Shown piece after piece: positions 52,828 through 60,484 of a stretch of 64,000 nucleotides of DNA. The notes beneath the pieces were generated by a model, which saw nothing but the letters and a program-made list of their open reading frames with translations, searched no databases and was not told the DNA's origin. The stretch comes from Faecalibacter sp. LW9. Its GTDB lineage: Bacteria > Bacteroidota > Bacteroidia > Flavobacteriales > Weeksellaceae. A program made the position numbers and the translations under genes. The DNA lies in contig NZ_CP141062.1 in assembly GCF_034661295.1 (NCBI RefSeq), positions 310,001 to 374,000 on the forward strand. Direction: 5' to 3'. Within the stretch, counting starts at the first letter, position 1; each line of letters opens with the position of its first letter.

Positions 52828-54021
52828 TTATTTACCAATTTTCTTTAATAATTGTTTTGGAACACCATTTTTGTGCACTAAAATATTTAGAGTTTTGTAT
52901 TGTACATACGCTTTTGTAACATACATATATCCTTCATAATCATTAGAAGCACCCCAAGAATTTTTGATGATGTAATATTCCTTTCCGTTTTGATCTTTCG
53001 CTAAACCAACGATATGCATTCCATGATCATCTGTAGTTTCATAATTATCAAATGCTTCTTGACGCATTTCTTCTGTAATGACACGCTCTGGTTTAGGTCC
53101 ATTGAACATGTCTGCTCTTTCTTCAGCCGTCATATCCGCGTAATCTTTTGTTGGAACATATGCTACTCCGTTTTTCCAAGAAAATGATTTTTCCGAAACA
53201 TCTTGTGCCCATGCGACAGTAAACCCATTTTTCAAAGCATAATCAATTGTATTTGTAATATCATTCATCGGAATGTTATAGTATTGACCAAATGCCCAGT
53301 TATCTGGAATCATTAATGTAAATGGTTTGTATAATTCTTCACTTTTAAATGAAGATAATGGAATGTAATCATCAGGATTAATTCCTACCACTTCATCTGC
53401 AAATGTGCGTGGTGTATATTTCTTTCCGTTGTAGGTAAATTCTTTTGGATAAGCGCCTAAATAAGCATCCATAATACCAGAGTAGGCTTGTTTCCAGTTT
53501 GGTGTTAATTTTCCATTCGGATTAGAAACAATTCCTTTTAAGAATCCTTCCATAGCCGCTGACATTTCACCAAATTGGTTTTTGTTTGTTCCATAGTTTA
53601 AACCAGAATATACTTCTTGAGGAACCATTCCGTATTTTTTATATACGTTCATGACATCGTGAAATACTCCACCTTCACCCATTGCAAGGTTTCCATGCAT
53701 TTTTACATACTGAACCGCACGATCTTGATAGGCATTACGGGCAACGAAAATCTGAGATAATTGTACAGGTTGTTTACCCATTCGTAACATCTCCGATTCG
53801 ATGAAAGAAGATCCTGAGTATGATCAACATGTTCCTGAAGATCCTTGATTTTGTACTGGAGTTTTTGCTAAATTAATGACCTCTGTAAATTGAAATGAAG
53901 ATTTGGCATTTTCACTTGCATTTTTACTCAAGGCGTTCACTAAATTATCTTGCGCAGAAATTACTTGTGCTGTACTTAAAAATAAGACAGATGCAAGTAG
54001 AGGGTAGAATATTTTTTTCAT
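52828..54021 (-). pseudogene. Papain-superfamily (C1B, bleomycin-hydrolase-like) peptidase with an in-frame TGA
   Basis: One frame of 398 codons interrupted only at codon 66 (53824-53826). It starts with a signal peptide (ending VISA). The catalytic Cys is residue 65 in QGSSGTC, and the next codon is TGA followed by SYSGSSFIESEML. In C1 peptidases the residue after the catalytic Cys is nearly always Trp, so TGG to TGA is the evident change. Downstream the catalytic His (DDHGMHIVGLAKDQNG) and Asn (YYIIKNSWGAS) are intact. As written, the enzyme would end exactly after its nucleophile. It faces two chagasin-like inhibitor genes. Either a fresh nonsense mutation, a sequencing error or read-through. 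Confidence 0.85.
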
Positions 54022-54154
54022 CTTAAATTATGTTTGTTTGTCAATAAAGACGCTAATTTCACGAAAATGTGAATACAAAAAACTGTTTTCGTTCAAAAAA
54101 TTATGAAAATTATGAATTGTGATTAAAAAATCAGTCTTGATTGAATAATTCAAA

Positions 54155-55780
54155 TTAAAATTGACTTAAAATTCCAAAATGTATTTTTGAATTTTTAAAG
54201 TCAAATGGTGTCTGATCGGTTTTACCAACGGCATAGCTTAAATTAAATATCCCAATTTTGGTTAAAAAAGACAAACCTGCTCCAAAACTTAAAAAATTGG
54301 TGTTAAGATCTATTCTTTTATTTTCAATAAAGGCATAATCTAAAAATGAACTGATATAAAAACCTTCATTGGCAAGAAAGCGATATTCTAGACTCCCAAT
54401 TCCGTACATATTAGCCAAAATACTTTCTTCATTAAAACCTCTTAAACTTCCAAAGCCACCAATACGATACAATTCGTTTTCAGAATATGATTTTTCTTCG
54501 TCCAATAAAGCGCTAAACATAATCATTGGTTTTAAGTAATGTTTTTTTCCGAATTCGATGATTCGATAAGTAGATAAACCAATTTCAAATTGTTTGGATG
54601 TTTCGTTGGTGTAATCCTCGGTTAATGAAAAGTTAGTTTCTTTACGTTTAATAGATGATGCCTGTATACGGAATAATGATTTGCCTTCCATCAAAGCAAT
54701 GGGATGTCGTAAGAAATATTCGTAACTTAATCCTATTCCAGTTTTGTTATAATCATCATATGAAGCAGCATATACCTCATCATCCAATAAATAATTGGAC
54801 GAAGTGTAACTCAAATTTGCTCCTATGCTTGATTGAGGATTGATTTGATAAAATAATCGTTCATTCAAATCCAAATTCACAAAGACAGAATCTTGTTTAA
54901 AAACTTTAAATTGCGTTTCAGAACCAATAGGACTTTTAAATAAGTACGGTAATTTGACGCGAATATCTAAGGTTGTATTTTTATTTGCAGTAGCCAACCA
55001 ATTTAATCGGATTTGCTCCAAACCATTAAATACATTGTTTAATTCTAAAAGTACATTTCCATTTAATTTAAAATTACCATTATCATCATTCCCGAATCCT
55101 AAAATTCCATCAAATGTGTTGGATTTTATTTTCTTTGGATAGATATATACAACAGTTGAATCGGGTCTGAAAAGAGTTTGAGGACTTTGTAGCTCTTCAA
55201 TAAAGTTAGTATTTTGCATGACTCGACTGGATTGAGCCAATATGTCATTCGTGTATAATTTACCATTTTTTAGCCCTAATCCGTGTTTTATATACCCTTT
55301 TGATAATTTAGGATATCCTACAGCAATTACATGATCAATTTTTCGTAATTCTCCGTGTTCAATACGAAGTTCTATTTTTTGATGGTTATCTTGTAATCCT
55401 TGCGGTATAATACGTACGTTCGAAAAAGCATATCCCTGTTTATCATTTTGATCTATCGTATATGAGATAATCGAGTCAAGATTATTGGTTGGATGATAAT
55501 TTGAATCTCCGAATAATTGTTCATTTTTTACCCAAATTGTTTTATAATTTTTTCCTTTATTGAGGTATATTTTATGATTACGAATAGAATCAATTTGTAA
55601 TGTATAATATCCATTATTGGTTAATGAATCCAACGCTTTTTGCTGATTCGAAGAAGTAAAATCAAATTCATAATTATTTTTTGTTTCATTCCAACGGTAG
55701 AATTCATTTGATTGCTGTGCATATAATGTTTGCAAACATCCAAGACAAATGATGTAAAAAAGAGCAATCCAATGTTTCAT
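54155..55780 (-). CDS. BamA/TamA-like outer-membrane barrel protein
   Basis: A 541-residue outer-membrane protein of the Omp85/two-partner-secretion type. A signal peptide (residues 1-21, ending LYAQ) is followed by a POTRA-like region (QGYAFSNVRIIPQGLQD and HVIAVGYPKLSKGYIKHGL) and a C-terminal barrel of about 330 residues. The Omp85 hallmark RGF occurs in GGFGSLRGFNEESIL. It is shorter than BamA, nearest in size to FhaC/ShlB-like or short TamA-like proteins. No partner exoprotein gene is adjacent, so the substrate is unknown. Confidence 0.82.
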   Translation of the reverse strand: MKHWIALFYIICLGCLQTLYAQQSNEFYRWNETKNNYEFDFTSSNQQKALDSLTNNGYYTLQIDSIRNHKIYLNKGKNYKTIWVKNEQLFGDSNYHPTNNLDSIISYTIDQNDKQGYAFSNVRIIPQGLQDNHQKIELRIEHGELRKIDHVIAVGYPKLSKGYIKHGLGLKNGKLYTNDILAQSSRVMQNTNFIEELQSPQTLFRPDSTVVYIYPKKIKSNTFDGILGFGNDDNGNFKLNGNVLLELNNVFNGLEQIRLNWLATANKNTTLDIRVKLPYLFKSPIGSETQFKVFKQDSVFVNLDLNERLFYQINPQSSIGANLSYTSSNYLLDDEVYAASYDDYNKTGIGLSYEYFLRHPIALMEGKSLFRIQASSIKRKETNFSLTEDYTNETSKQFEIGLSTYRIIEFGKKHYLKPMIMFSALLDEEKSYSENELYRIGGFGSLRGFNEESILANMYGIGSLEYRFLANEGFYISSFLDYAFIENKRIDLNTNFLSFGAGLSFLTKIGIFNLSYAVGKTDQTPFDFKNSKIHFGILSQF

Positions 55781-55858
55781 AAATGTTAAGGTTGAGAAAA
55801 ATAATTGATTTATAAAGATATATGATGATAAATCATTTTTAAAGTTAAAAAATGAAAT

Positions 55859-55866
55859 TATTTTTG
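55859..55866 (+). promoter_or_regulatory. -7 element (TATTTTTG) for the DUF3817 gene
   Basis: TATTTTTG, 16 bases before the ATG at 55883; the -33 region shows only a T-run. Confidence 0.4.
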
Positions 55867-55882
55867 AGCAAATTTAAGGTTA

Positions 55883-56173
55883 ATGTTGAAATTTTTTAAA
55901 GTTACGGGATACTTAGAAGCTTTGTCTGCTATTGCATTATTTTTCTTTGCGATGCCAATGAAATATATTTTTGATGATCCATCATGGGTTACTCTTACAG
56001 GTCGAATCCATGGCGGACTATTCGTATTGTATATGGTTTTAGTGTATATCTTAAAAGAAAAGTACAATTGGTCTTGGAAAATCTTTATGATTTTCTTTGT
56101 AGCCTCTATTATTCCGGGTGGAACAATTTGGGCAGATAAGCGCCTTATCGAGGGTAAGAAATACAATAGTTAA
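55883..56173 (+). CDS. DUF3817 family membrane protein
   Basis: A 96-residue protein with three transmembrane helices. The pattern FFKVTGYLEALSAIALFF, then GRIHGGLFVLYMVLVYIL and FVASIIPGGTIWADKRL, is that of DUF3817, a small family of unknown function. Length is typical. It is divergent from the barrel protein gene and has a terminator of its own. Confidence 0.87.
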   Translation: MLKFFKVTGYLEALSAIALFFFAMPMKYIFDDPSWVTLTGRIHGGLFVLYMVLVYILKEKYNWSWKIFMIFFVASIIPGGTIWADKRLIEGKKYNS

Positions 56174-56180
56174 TATAGAT

Positions 56181-56215
56181 AAAGGTTGGAAGTTCATGAT
56201 TTTCAACCTTTTTTT
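56181..56215 (+). terminator. Terminator after the DUF3817 gene
   Basis: AAAGGTTGGAA and TTTTCAACCTTT pair with one mismatch around a loop of about ten bases; seven T residues follow. Confidence 0.75.
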
Positions 56216-56247
56216 GTATCTTTAATCCTACCAAAAACTAATATATA

Positions 56248-56715
56248 ATGCCCAAAAGAATAAAAATATCATTGCATCCGCTGTTTATCCTTCTTTCTAG
56301 CATGTATCTTTTAATCTTTATTACGTATGGCATAAAGAATTTAAAAGGTTTATTGGCTCATGGCTATACACAGCACGAAATTGTAGGGATTATCATTTCT
56401 ATTTTAGCCATTGCTTTATTTGCTTTTTTAGCCTTGGTTCGATATCGAAGAATTGATGTATATCCTGATCGCTATGTATTTCGAAGTATTGTAGCTTCTC
56501 GAATCATTTATAAACATGATATTAACGAAATAAAAAAACATCCACTTAATCTGTTTAATTTTAAATGGGGAAGTAATGGAATTATGGGAATCATTAGTCT
56601 GAATAGTTCAGGTGAAATGTATAATGTCTCGGATGTATCCAATACAATTCGAATTGCCTTAAAGAATAATGAAGTCATTCATGTGAGTTGTGATAAACCG
56701 GAAGAAATTGTATAA
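56248..56715 (+). CDS. Two-helix membrane protein with PH-like cytosolic part, unknown
   Basis: A 155-residue protein. Two transmembrane helices occupy about residues 10-30 and 48-68; the rest reads like a small beta-rich bacterial PH-type domain (RRIDVYPDRYVFRSIVAS, then GIISLNSSGEMYNVSD). I cannot assign a named family. The C-terminus NNEVIHVSCDKPEEIV is consistent with the end of a PH-like fold. A strong terminator separates it from the convergent tRNA cluster. Confidence 0.7.
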   Translation: MPKRIKISLHPLFILLSSMYLLIFITYGIKNLKGLLAHGYTQHEIVGIIISILAIALFAFLALVRYRRIDVYPDRYVFRSIVASRIIYKHDINEIKKHPLNLFNFKWGSNGIMGIISLNSSGEMYNVSDVSNTIRIALKNNEVIHVSCDKPEEIV

Positions 56716-56716
56716 A

Positions 56717-56753
56717 ATAAAAAAGCTGAAGTTATAAACTTCAGCTTTTTTTT
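56717..56753. terminator. Bidirectional terminator before the reverse tRNA cluster
   Basis: AAAAAGCTGAAGTT and AACTTCAGCTTTTT pair around about four bases; A and T tracts on either side end both the forward gene and the minus-strand tRNA-Gly transcript. Confidence 0.88.
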
Positions 56754-56760
56754 ATTGGAG

Positions 56761-56833
56761 AGCGGGAAACGGGACTCGAACCCGCAACATTCAGCTTGGA
56801 AGGCTGACGCTCTACCAATTGAGCTATTCCCGC
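56761..56833 (-). tRNA. tRNA-Gly(TCC)
   Basis: Reverse complement of the forward-cluster tRNA-Gly(TCC); all arms intact. It is a single-gene unit with its own promoter and the shared terminator. Confidence 0.97.
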
Positions 56834-56843
56834 ATTGCTGATG

Positions 56844-56875
56844 CAAATATAATATCAAGTGAATTGATTTTGCAA
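56844..56875 (-). promoter_or_regulatory. Promoter of the isolated tRNA-Gly
   Basis: On the minus strand: TTG (56875-56873), 21 bases, TATATTTG (56851-56844), then ten bases to the tRNA. Same -7 sequence as the other tRNA units. Confidence 0.7.
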
Positions 56876-56961
56876 GCATTTTTTTGATTTTTTTTAATCG
56901 TATATTGTAAAATATTGAAATTCAGAAAAATATTTTTTTTGAATCAACTGATGTAAGCCAT

Positions 56962-56994
56962 AAAAAAAGCTCAAGAATTAAATTCTTAAGCTTT
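56962..56994 (-). terminator. Terminator of the Gly-Leu pair (57179-56997)
   Basis: On the minus strand AAAGCTTAAGAATT pairs with AATTCTTGAGCTTT (G-T pair inside), followed by T residues. It is a diverged copy of the terminator in the 368-bp repeat. Confidence 0.8.
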
Positions 56995-56996
56995 AG

Positions 56997-57080
56997 TACC
57001 TCAGGCGGGACTTGAACCCGCACGCTCTAATGAGCACAGGATTTTAAGTCCTGCGTGTCTACCAATTCCACCACCAAGGC
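56997..57080 (-). tRNA. tRNA-Leu(TAA), variable-arm variant
   Basis: 84 bases with anticodon loop CTTAAAA and the GCTC/GAGC variable arm. Confidence 0.97.
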
Positions 57081-57106
57081 ATCCAACTTTCGTAAAGAAA
57101 AGCTAG

Positions 57107-57179
57107 AGCGGGAAACGGGACTCGAACCCGCAACATTCAGCTTGGAAGGCTGACGCTCTACCAATTGAGCTATTCCCGC
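57107..57179 (-). tRNA. tRNA-Gly(TCC)
   Basis: Identical to the other Gly(TCC) copies. The 26-base spacer to the following tRNA-Leu differs at two positions from the spacer in the 368-bp repeat, so this is an older duplicate of that unit. Confidence 0.97.
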
Positions 57180-57190
57180 GATTTGTTATG

Positions 57191-57222
57191 CAAATATACT
57201 ATCAAAAGATGCGGTTTTCCAA
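57191..57222 (-). promoter_or_regulatory. Promoter of the Gly-Leu tRNA pair
   Basis: On the minus strand: TTG (57222-57220), 21 bases, TATATTTG (57198-57191), then 11 bases to the tRNA-Gly. Confidence 0.7.
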
Positions 57223-57295
57223 GTGTTTTCTGAAGTTTTTTTACGATTTACTTGTAAGTGATTGATACGTTAGGAAATAATTTTTAATTCATTTT

Positions 57296-57901
57296 TTATT
57301 TGTTCGATAATGATTCTTGAGGGTAAGCAATTTTACCCATGACCATTATTTTTCGCTGGAAGGATTGGCGTTGGATGATCATCGTATCGGGTAAATTTTT
57401 TTCAAAATATTCAGTAAAATAATATTCTTGTTTTAGATTAGAATGTACACTTAAATGAATCATCTGATCTTTTTCGATTTCCAACTCCATTTCAATCCAT
57501 TCATTATTCTTAATAGAATCATAAACCATATTACCGTTTATAATTAAGCGGTATGTTTCATTCGATTGCTCATCAGGTTTTTCCAATTTTACTCGAAATT
57601 TCTTTTTAATTACTTTTATATTTTGTTCTGGACGTAATTCAGGATGGTCAACTATTTGTGCATTTAACGGCATAGAAAAGAACCCTATGGATGAGAATAG
57701 GAGGAGATTATAAATAGGATGGGAAGAAAACTTTAATTGTTCAGTAGAAAAAATCCCACAATATGGTTTATTATGCTCTAATTCATCCAATAATTGCATT
57801 GGATGTGTATTGGAAAAATCGTGGATATGATGCATACAACTCTGGCAAAAATTATTGCGATCTAATTTTTCATGGCATGGTTTAGGAATAAAATTTTTCA
57901 T
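57296..57901 (-). CDS. Cys-motif protein inside the tRNA cluster, unknown
   Basis: A 201-residue protein located between two parts of the minus-strand tRNA cluster. It begins FIPKPCHEKLDRNNFCQSC, followed by HHIHDFSN; such a Cys/His start (CHE...FCxxC...HDF) recurs at the front of a group of Bacteroidota membrane proteins and looks metal-binding. One membrane helix is likely at about residues 63-80 (IYNLLLFSSIGFFSMPL). The C-terminal 110 residues should be periplasmic and beta-rich. No function is known to me. The start codon lies 52 bases inside the edge of repeat arm B, so the gene may owe its position to the rearrangement that made the repeat. Confidence 0.72.
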   Translation of the reverse strand: MKNFIPKPCHEKLDRNNFCQSCMHHIHDFSNTHPMQLLDELEHNKPYCGIFSTEQLKFSSHPIYNLLLFSSIGFFSMPLNAQIVDHPELRPEQNIKVIKKKFRVKLEKPDEQSNETYRLIINGNMVYDSIKNNEWIEMELEIEKDQMIHLSVHSNLKQEYYFTEYFEKNLPDTMIIQRQSFQRKIMVMGKIAYPQESLSNK

Positions 57902-57956
57902 CTAATATGTTTTATGAATAAGATGAATTTAATATAAGAAAGGTTGGATTAGAAAT

Positions 57957-57992
57957 AAAAAAAGCCCAAGAAAATAAATTCTTGAGCTTTTA
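57957..57992 (-). terminator. Terminator of the Gly(GCC)-Leu-Gly-Leu unit
   Basis: Same hairpin as the forward-cluster terminator with one base difference in the loop; T tract on the minus strand. Confidence 0.85.
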
Positions 57993-57993
57993 G

Positions 57994-58077
57994 TACCTCA
58001 GGCGGGACTTGAACCCGCACGTCCTAATGGACACAGGATTTTAAGTCCTGCGTGTCTACCAATTCCACCACCAAGGC
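57994..58077 (-). tRNA. tRNA-Leu(TAA)
   Basis: 84 bases, GTCC/GGAC variable arm, counterpart of the forward copy at 32466. Confidence 0.97.
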
Positions 58078-58103
58078 ATCCAACTTTTGTAAAGAAAAGT
58101 TAG

Positions 58104-58176
58104 AGCGGGAAACGGGACTCGAACCCGCAACATTCAGCTTGGAAGGCTGACGCTCTACCAATTGAGCTATTCCCGC
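58104..58176 (-). tRNA. tRNA-Gly(TCC)
   Basis: Counterpart of the forward copy at 32367. Confidence 0.97.
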
Positions 58177-58203
58177 AGTGTAGAAAGATATAAATTAAAA
58201 AAG

Positions 58204-58287
58204 TACCTCAGGCGGGACTTGAACCCGCACGCTCTAATGAGCACAGGATTTTAAGTCCTGCGTGTCTACCAATTCCACCACCAAGGC
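58204..58287 (-). tRNA. tRNA-Leu(TAA), variable-arm variant
   Basis: GCTC/GAGC variable arm, counterpart of the forward copy at 32256. Confidence 0.97.
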
Positions 58288-58319
58288 AAAATTAATTTAT
58301 ATTTTCAGTTATTTCAAAG

Positions 58320-58392
58320 AGCGAGAAACGGGGCTCGAACCCGCGACCTCAACCTTGGCAAGGTTGCGCTCTACCAGCTGAGCTATTCTCGC
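58320..58392 (-). tRNA. tRNA-Gly(GCC)
   Basis: 73 bases with acceptor GCGAGAA/TTCTCGC, anticodon loop TTGCCAA (anticodon GCC) and T-loop TTCGAGC. It reads GGC and GGT codons and is the only glycine tRNA of this type in the window. It heads the reverse cluster. Confidence 0.96.
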
Positions 58393-58402
58393 GATTGGAG
58401 TG

Positions 58403-58435
58403 CAAATATATAAAATCAATTTTTAACAATCCAAA
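58403..58435 (-). promoter_or_regulatory. Promoter of the reverse tRNA cluster
   Basis: On the minus strand: TTTG (58435-58432), 21 bases, TATATTTG (58410-58403), then ten bases to tRNA-Gly(GCC). Confidence 0.75.
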
Positions 58436-58480
58436 TGAAACGTTTAAAATTTTCAAATAAATATTTGCACTCTGTTATAA

Positions 58481-59329
58481 TTAGTTGATAGGCATTAACA
58501 TATCAACTACTTCTTTTAATTTTCCTTTCATCTTTTTACGATGAACAATCATATCAACGAATCCTTTTTCTAATAGGAATTCAGAAGTTTGGAATCCTTC
58601 CGGTAAATCGCGACCAATTGTTTCTTTAATTACACGAGGACCAGCGAATCCGATTAAAGCTCCTGGTTCTGCCATAATCACGTCACCAATCGATCCAAAA
58701 GATGCGGTGATTCCTCCAAATGATGGATTGGTTAAAATTGTAATGTATGGTATTTGATGTTCTGATAATTGAACCAATTTTGCTTCAACTTTTGCCAATT
58801 GCATTAACGAAATAGCAGCTTCCATCATACGTGCACCACCTGATTGAGTGATAATTACATAAGGAACTTTATTTTTAATACAATAATCAATTGCACGAGC
58901 AATTTTTTCACCCATTACAGATCCTAAAGAACCTCCAATGAATTTGAAATCCATACAAGAAATTACAATTTCTCGTCCTTCTACTTTACCAGCTCCAGTA
59001 CGGATAGAGTCTGTTAAACCTGTTTTTTTCTTGATTGATTTTAAACGATCAACATATGGTTGTGTATCTGTCCAATTTAATGGATCTTTACTTTGCACAT
59101 TTGTATCAAGTTCTTTGTACTTACCATCATCAAATAAGATTTCGAAATATTCTTCCGAACCAATTTGCACGTGATGATCATCTTCTGGACTAACGTAACA
59201 GTTTGCTTTTAATTCTTCTGTTTCGATAATTTTCCCAGAAGGAGTTTTATACCATAATCCTTTTTGTACATCTTTTTTAGACTCAGTAGGAGTAGTGATA
59301 TTTTTCTTACGTCTTATAAACCAAGGCAT
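58481..59329 (-). CDS. accD: Acetyl-CoA carboxylase carboxyltransferase beta subunit
   Basis: About 282 residues from the ATG at 59329, which gives the usual MPWFIRRKK start; an upstream ATG at 59365 would add 12 residues. AccD joins AccA to move the carboxyl group from biotin to acetyl-CoA in the first step of fatty acid synthesis. The crotonase-like core is clear: [47 protein letters not shown] and [14 protein letters not shown]. The N-terminal zinc ribbon has lost its cysteines: where four are expected only one remains ([14 protein letters not shown]). It follows the aldolase gene and is probably co-transcribed with it. Confidence 0.95.
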   Translation of the reverse strand: MPWFIRRKKNITTPTESKKDVQKGLWYKTPSGKIIETEELKANCYVSPEDDHHVQIGSEEYFEILFDDGKYKELDTNVQSKDPLNWTDTQPYVDRLKSIKKKTGLTDSIRTGAGKVEGREIVISCMDFKFIGGSLGSVMGEKIARAIDYCIKNKVPYVIITQSGGARMMEAAISLMQLAKVEAKLVQLSEHQIPYITILTNPSFGGITASFGSIGDVIMAEPGALIGFAGPRVIKETIGRDLPEGFQTSEFLLEKGFVDMIVHRKKMKGKLKEVVDMLMPIN

Positions 59330-59380
59330 ACTTTCTTTATTTTTATGTGGGTCAGAATAATCCATTGCTGCACCAACGAA

Positions 59381-60448
59381 TTACCCTAAAGTGTTTACAT
59401 TATTTAAATCGTGGAAGGCTTTGATCATTCGTTCTTTGAATGAAACTTCACCTGCACGTAACCACACGCGTGGGTCATAATATTTTTTGTTTGGAGATTC
59501 AGGACCTTCTGGATTTCCGATTTGTCCTTGTAAGTAAGCAGCGTTCGCATCAAAATATTTACGCACACCTTCCATGAAAGCATATTGTAAATCTGTATCG
59601 ATGTTCATTTTGATGACACCGTAGCTAATCGCTTCTCTAATTTCTTCTAATGTAGAACCTGATCCTCCGTGGAATACGAAATTAACATCTTTTTCTACAC
59701 CGAATTTTTCTTGAATATATTTTTGAGAGTTGTCTAAAATTTTTGGCGTTAAAACAACGTTTCCTGGTTTATAAACACCATGTACGTTTCCAAACGCTGC
59801 GGCAATCCAGAAGTTATCAGATACTGATTTTAAGTTTTCATACACGTAAGCAACTTCCTCAGGTTGTGTGTATAATAATGAATTATCCACATTTGAGTTG
59901 TCGACACCATCTTCTTCACCTCCTGTGATTCCTAGCTCCATTTCTAAAGTCATTCCGATTTTAGACATACGTTCTAGGTATCGTTTACATGTTTCCACGT
60001 TCTCTTCCAATGGTTCTTCTGAAAGATCTAACATGTGAGATGAGTAAAGTGTTTTACCTGTTTTATTGTAGAAATCTTCATTGGCATCCATTATTCCATC
60101 AATCCATGGTAATAATTTTTTTGCACAGTGATCAGTATGTAAAATAACAGTTGCTCCATAAGCTTCTGCTAATTCGTGTATATGTTTTGCTCCAGCAATT
60201 GCACCTTTGATAGCAGTAGTTTGTCCTTCTGCTTTAAGTCCTTTACCAGCATTGTAGATGGCACCACCATTCGAAAATTGTATAATTACAGGCGAGTTCA
60301 CTTCTACAGCGGCTTCCATCGCAGCGTTGATTGATGAAGAACCTGTTACGTTACAAGCAGGTAATGCATATTGGTTTGCTTTAGCATCTTTAATAATTTC
60401 TTGAACTAAAGCTCCGGTTGCTACTCCGGCAGGAAATTTTCTACTCAT
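59381..60448 (-). CDS. fbaA: Class II fructose-bisphosphate aldolase
   Basis: A 355-residue zinc enzyme of class IIA, splitting fructose 1,6-bisphosphate into glyceraldehyde 3-phosphate and dihydroxyacetone phosphate. Landmarks are the zinc-binding VILHTDHCAKKLLPW, ELGITGGEEDGVDNS, NVHGVYKPGNV and the phosphate-binding FHGGSGSTLEEI, then VIKMNIDTDLQYAF. A -7 box is 20 bases upstream. It heads a two-gene leftward unit with accD. Confidence 0.96.
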   Translation of the reverse strand: MSRKFPAGVATGALVQEIIKDAKANQYALPACNVTGSSSINAAMEAAVEVNSPVIIQFSNGGAIYNAGKGLKAEGQTTAIKGAIAGAKHIHELAEAYGATVILHTDHCAKKLLPWIDGIMDANEDFYNKTGKTLYSSHMLDLSEEPLEENVETCKRYLERMSKIGMTLEMELGITGGEEDGVDNSNVDNSLLYTQPEEVAYVYENLKSVSDNFWIAAAFGNVHGVYKPGNVVLTPKILDNSQKYIQEKFGVEKDVNFVFHGGSGSTLEEIREAISYGVIKMNIDTDLQYAFMEGVRKYFDANAAYLQGQIGNPEGPESPNKKYYDPRVWLRAGEVSFKERMIKAFHDLNNVNTLG

Positions 60449-60468
60449 TGTGTTTTAGTTTTATTAAA

Positions 60469-60476
60469 CAAAGATA
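60469..60476 (-). promoter_or_regulatory. -7 element (TATCTTTG) of the fbaA-accD unit
   Basis: Minus-strand TATCTTTG, 20 bases before the aldolase ATG and just after the stop of the TamA-like gene. No clear -33 was found. Confidence 0.45.
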
Positions 60477-60484
60477 GTTTTTTT

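Larger units (their letters stand above)
57953..58320. repeat. Inverted repeat arm B (368 bp, tRNA-containing)
   Basis: Reverse complement of 32223-32590, aligned without gaps and with one mismatch visible to me. Contains Leu, Gly, Leu and the terminator. Confidence 0.9.

Noticed and set aside
37986-54021. TGA read as Trp (genetic code change) to explain the two TGA-interrupted genes.
   Set aside because: TGA ends the DUF2851 gene in a classic ATGA overlap and also ends the arginase-fold gene; TGG is used for Trp throughout; two further interruptions in the window are TAG and TAA.
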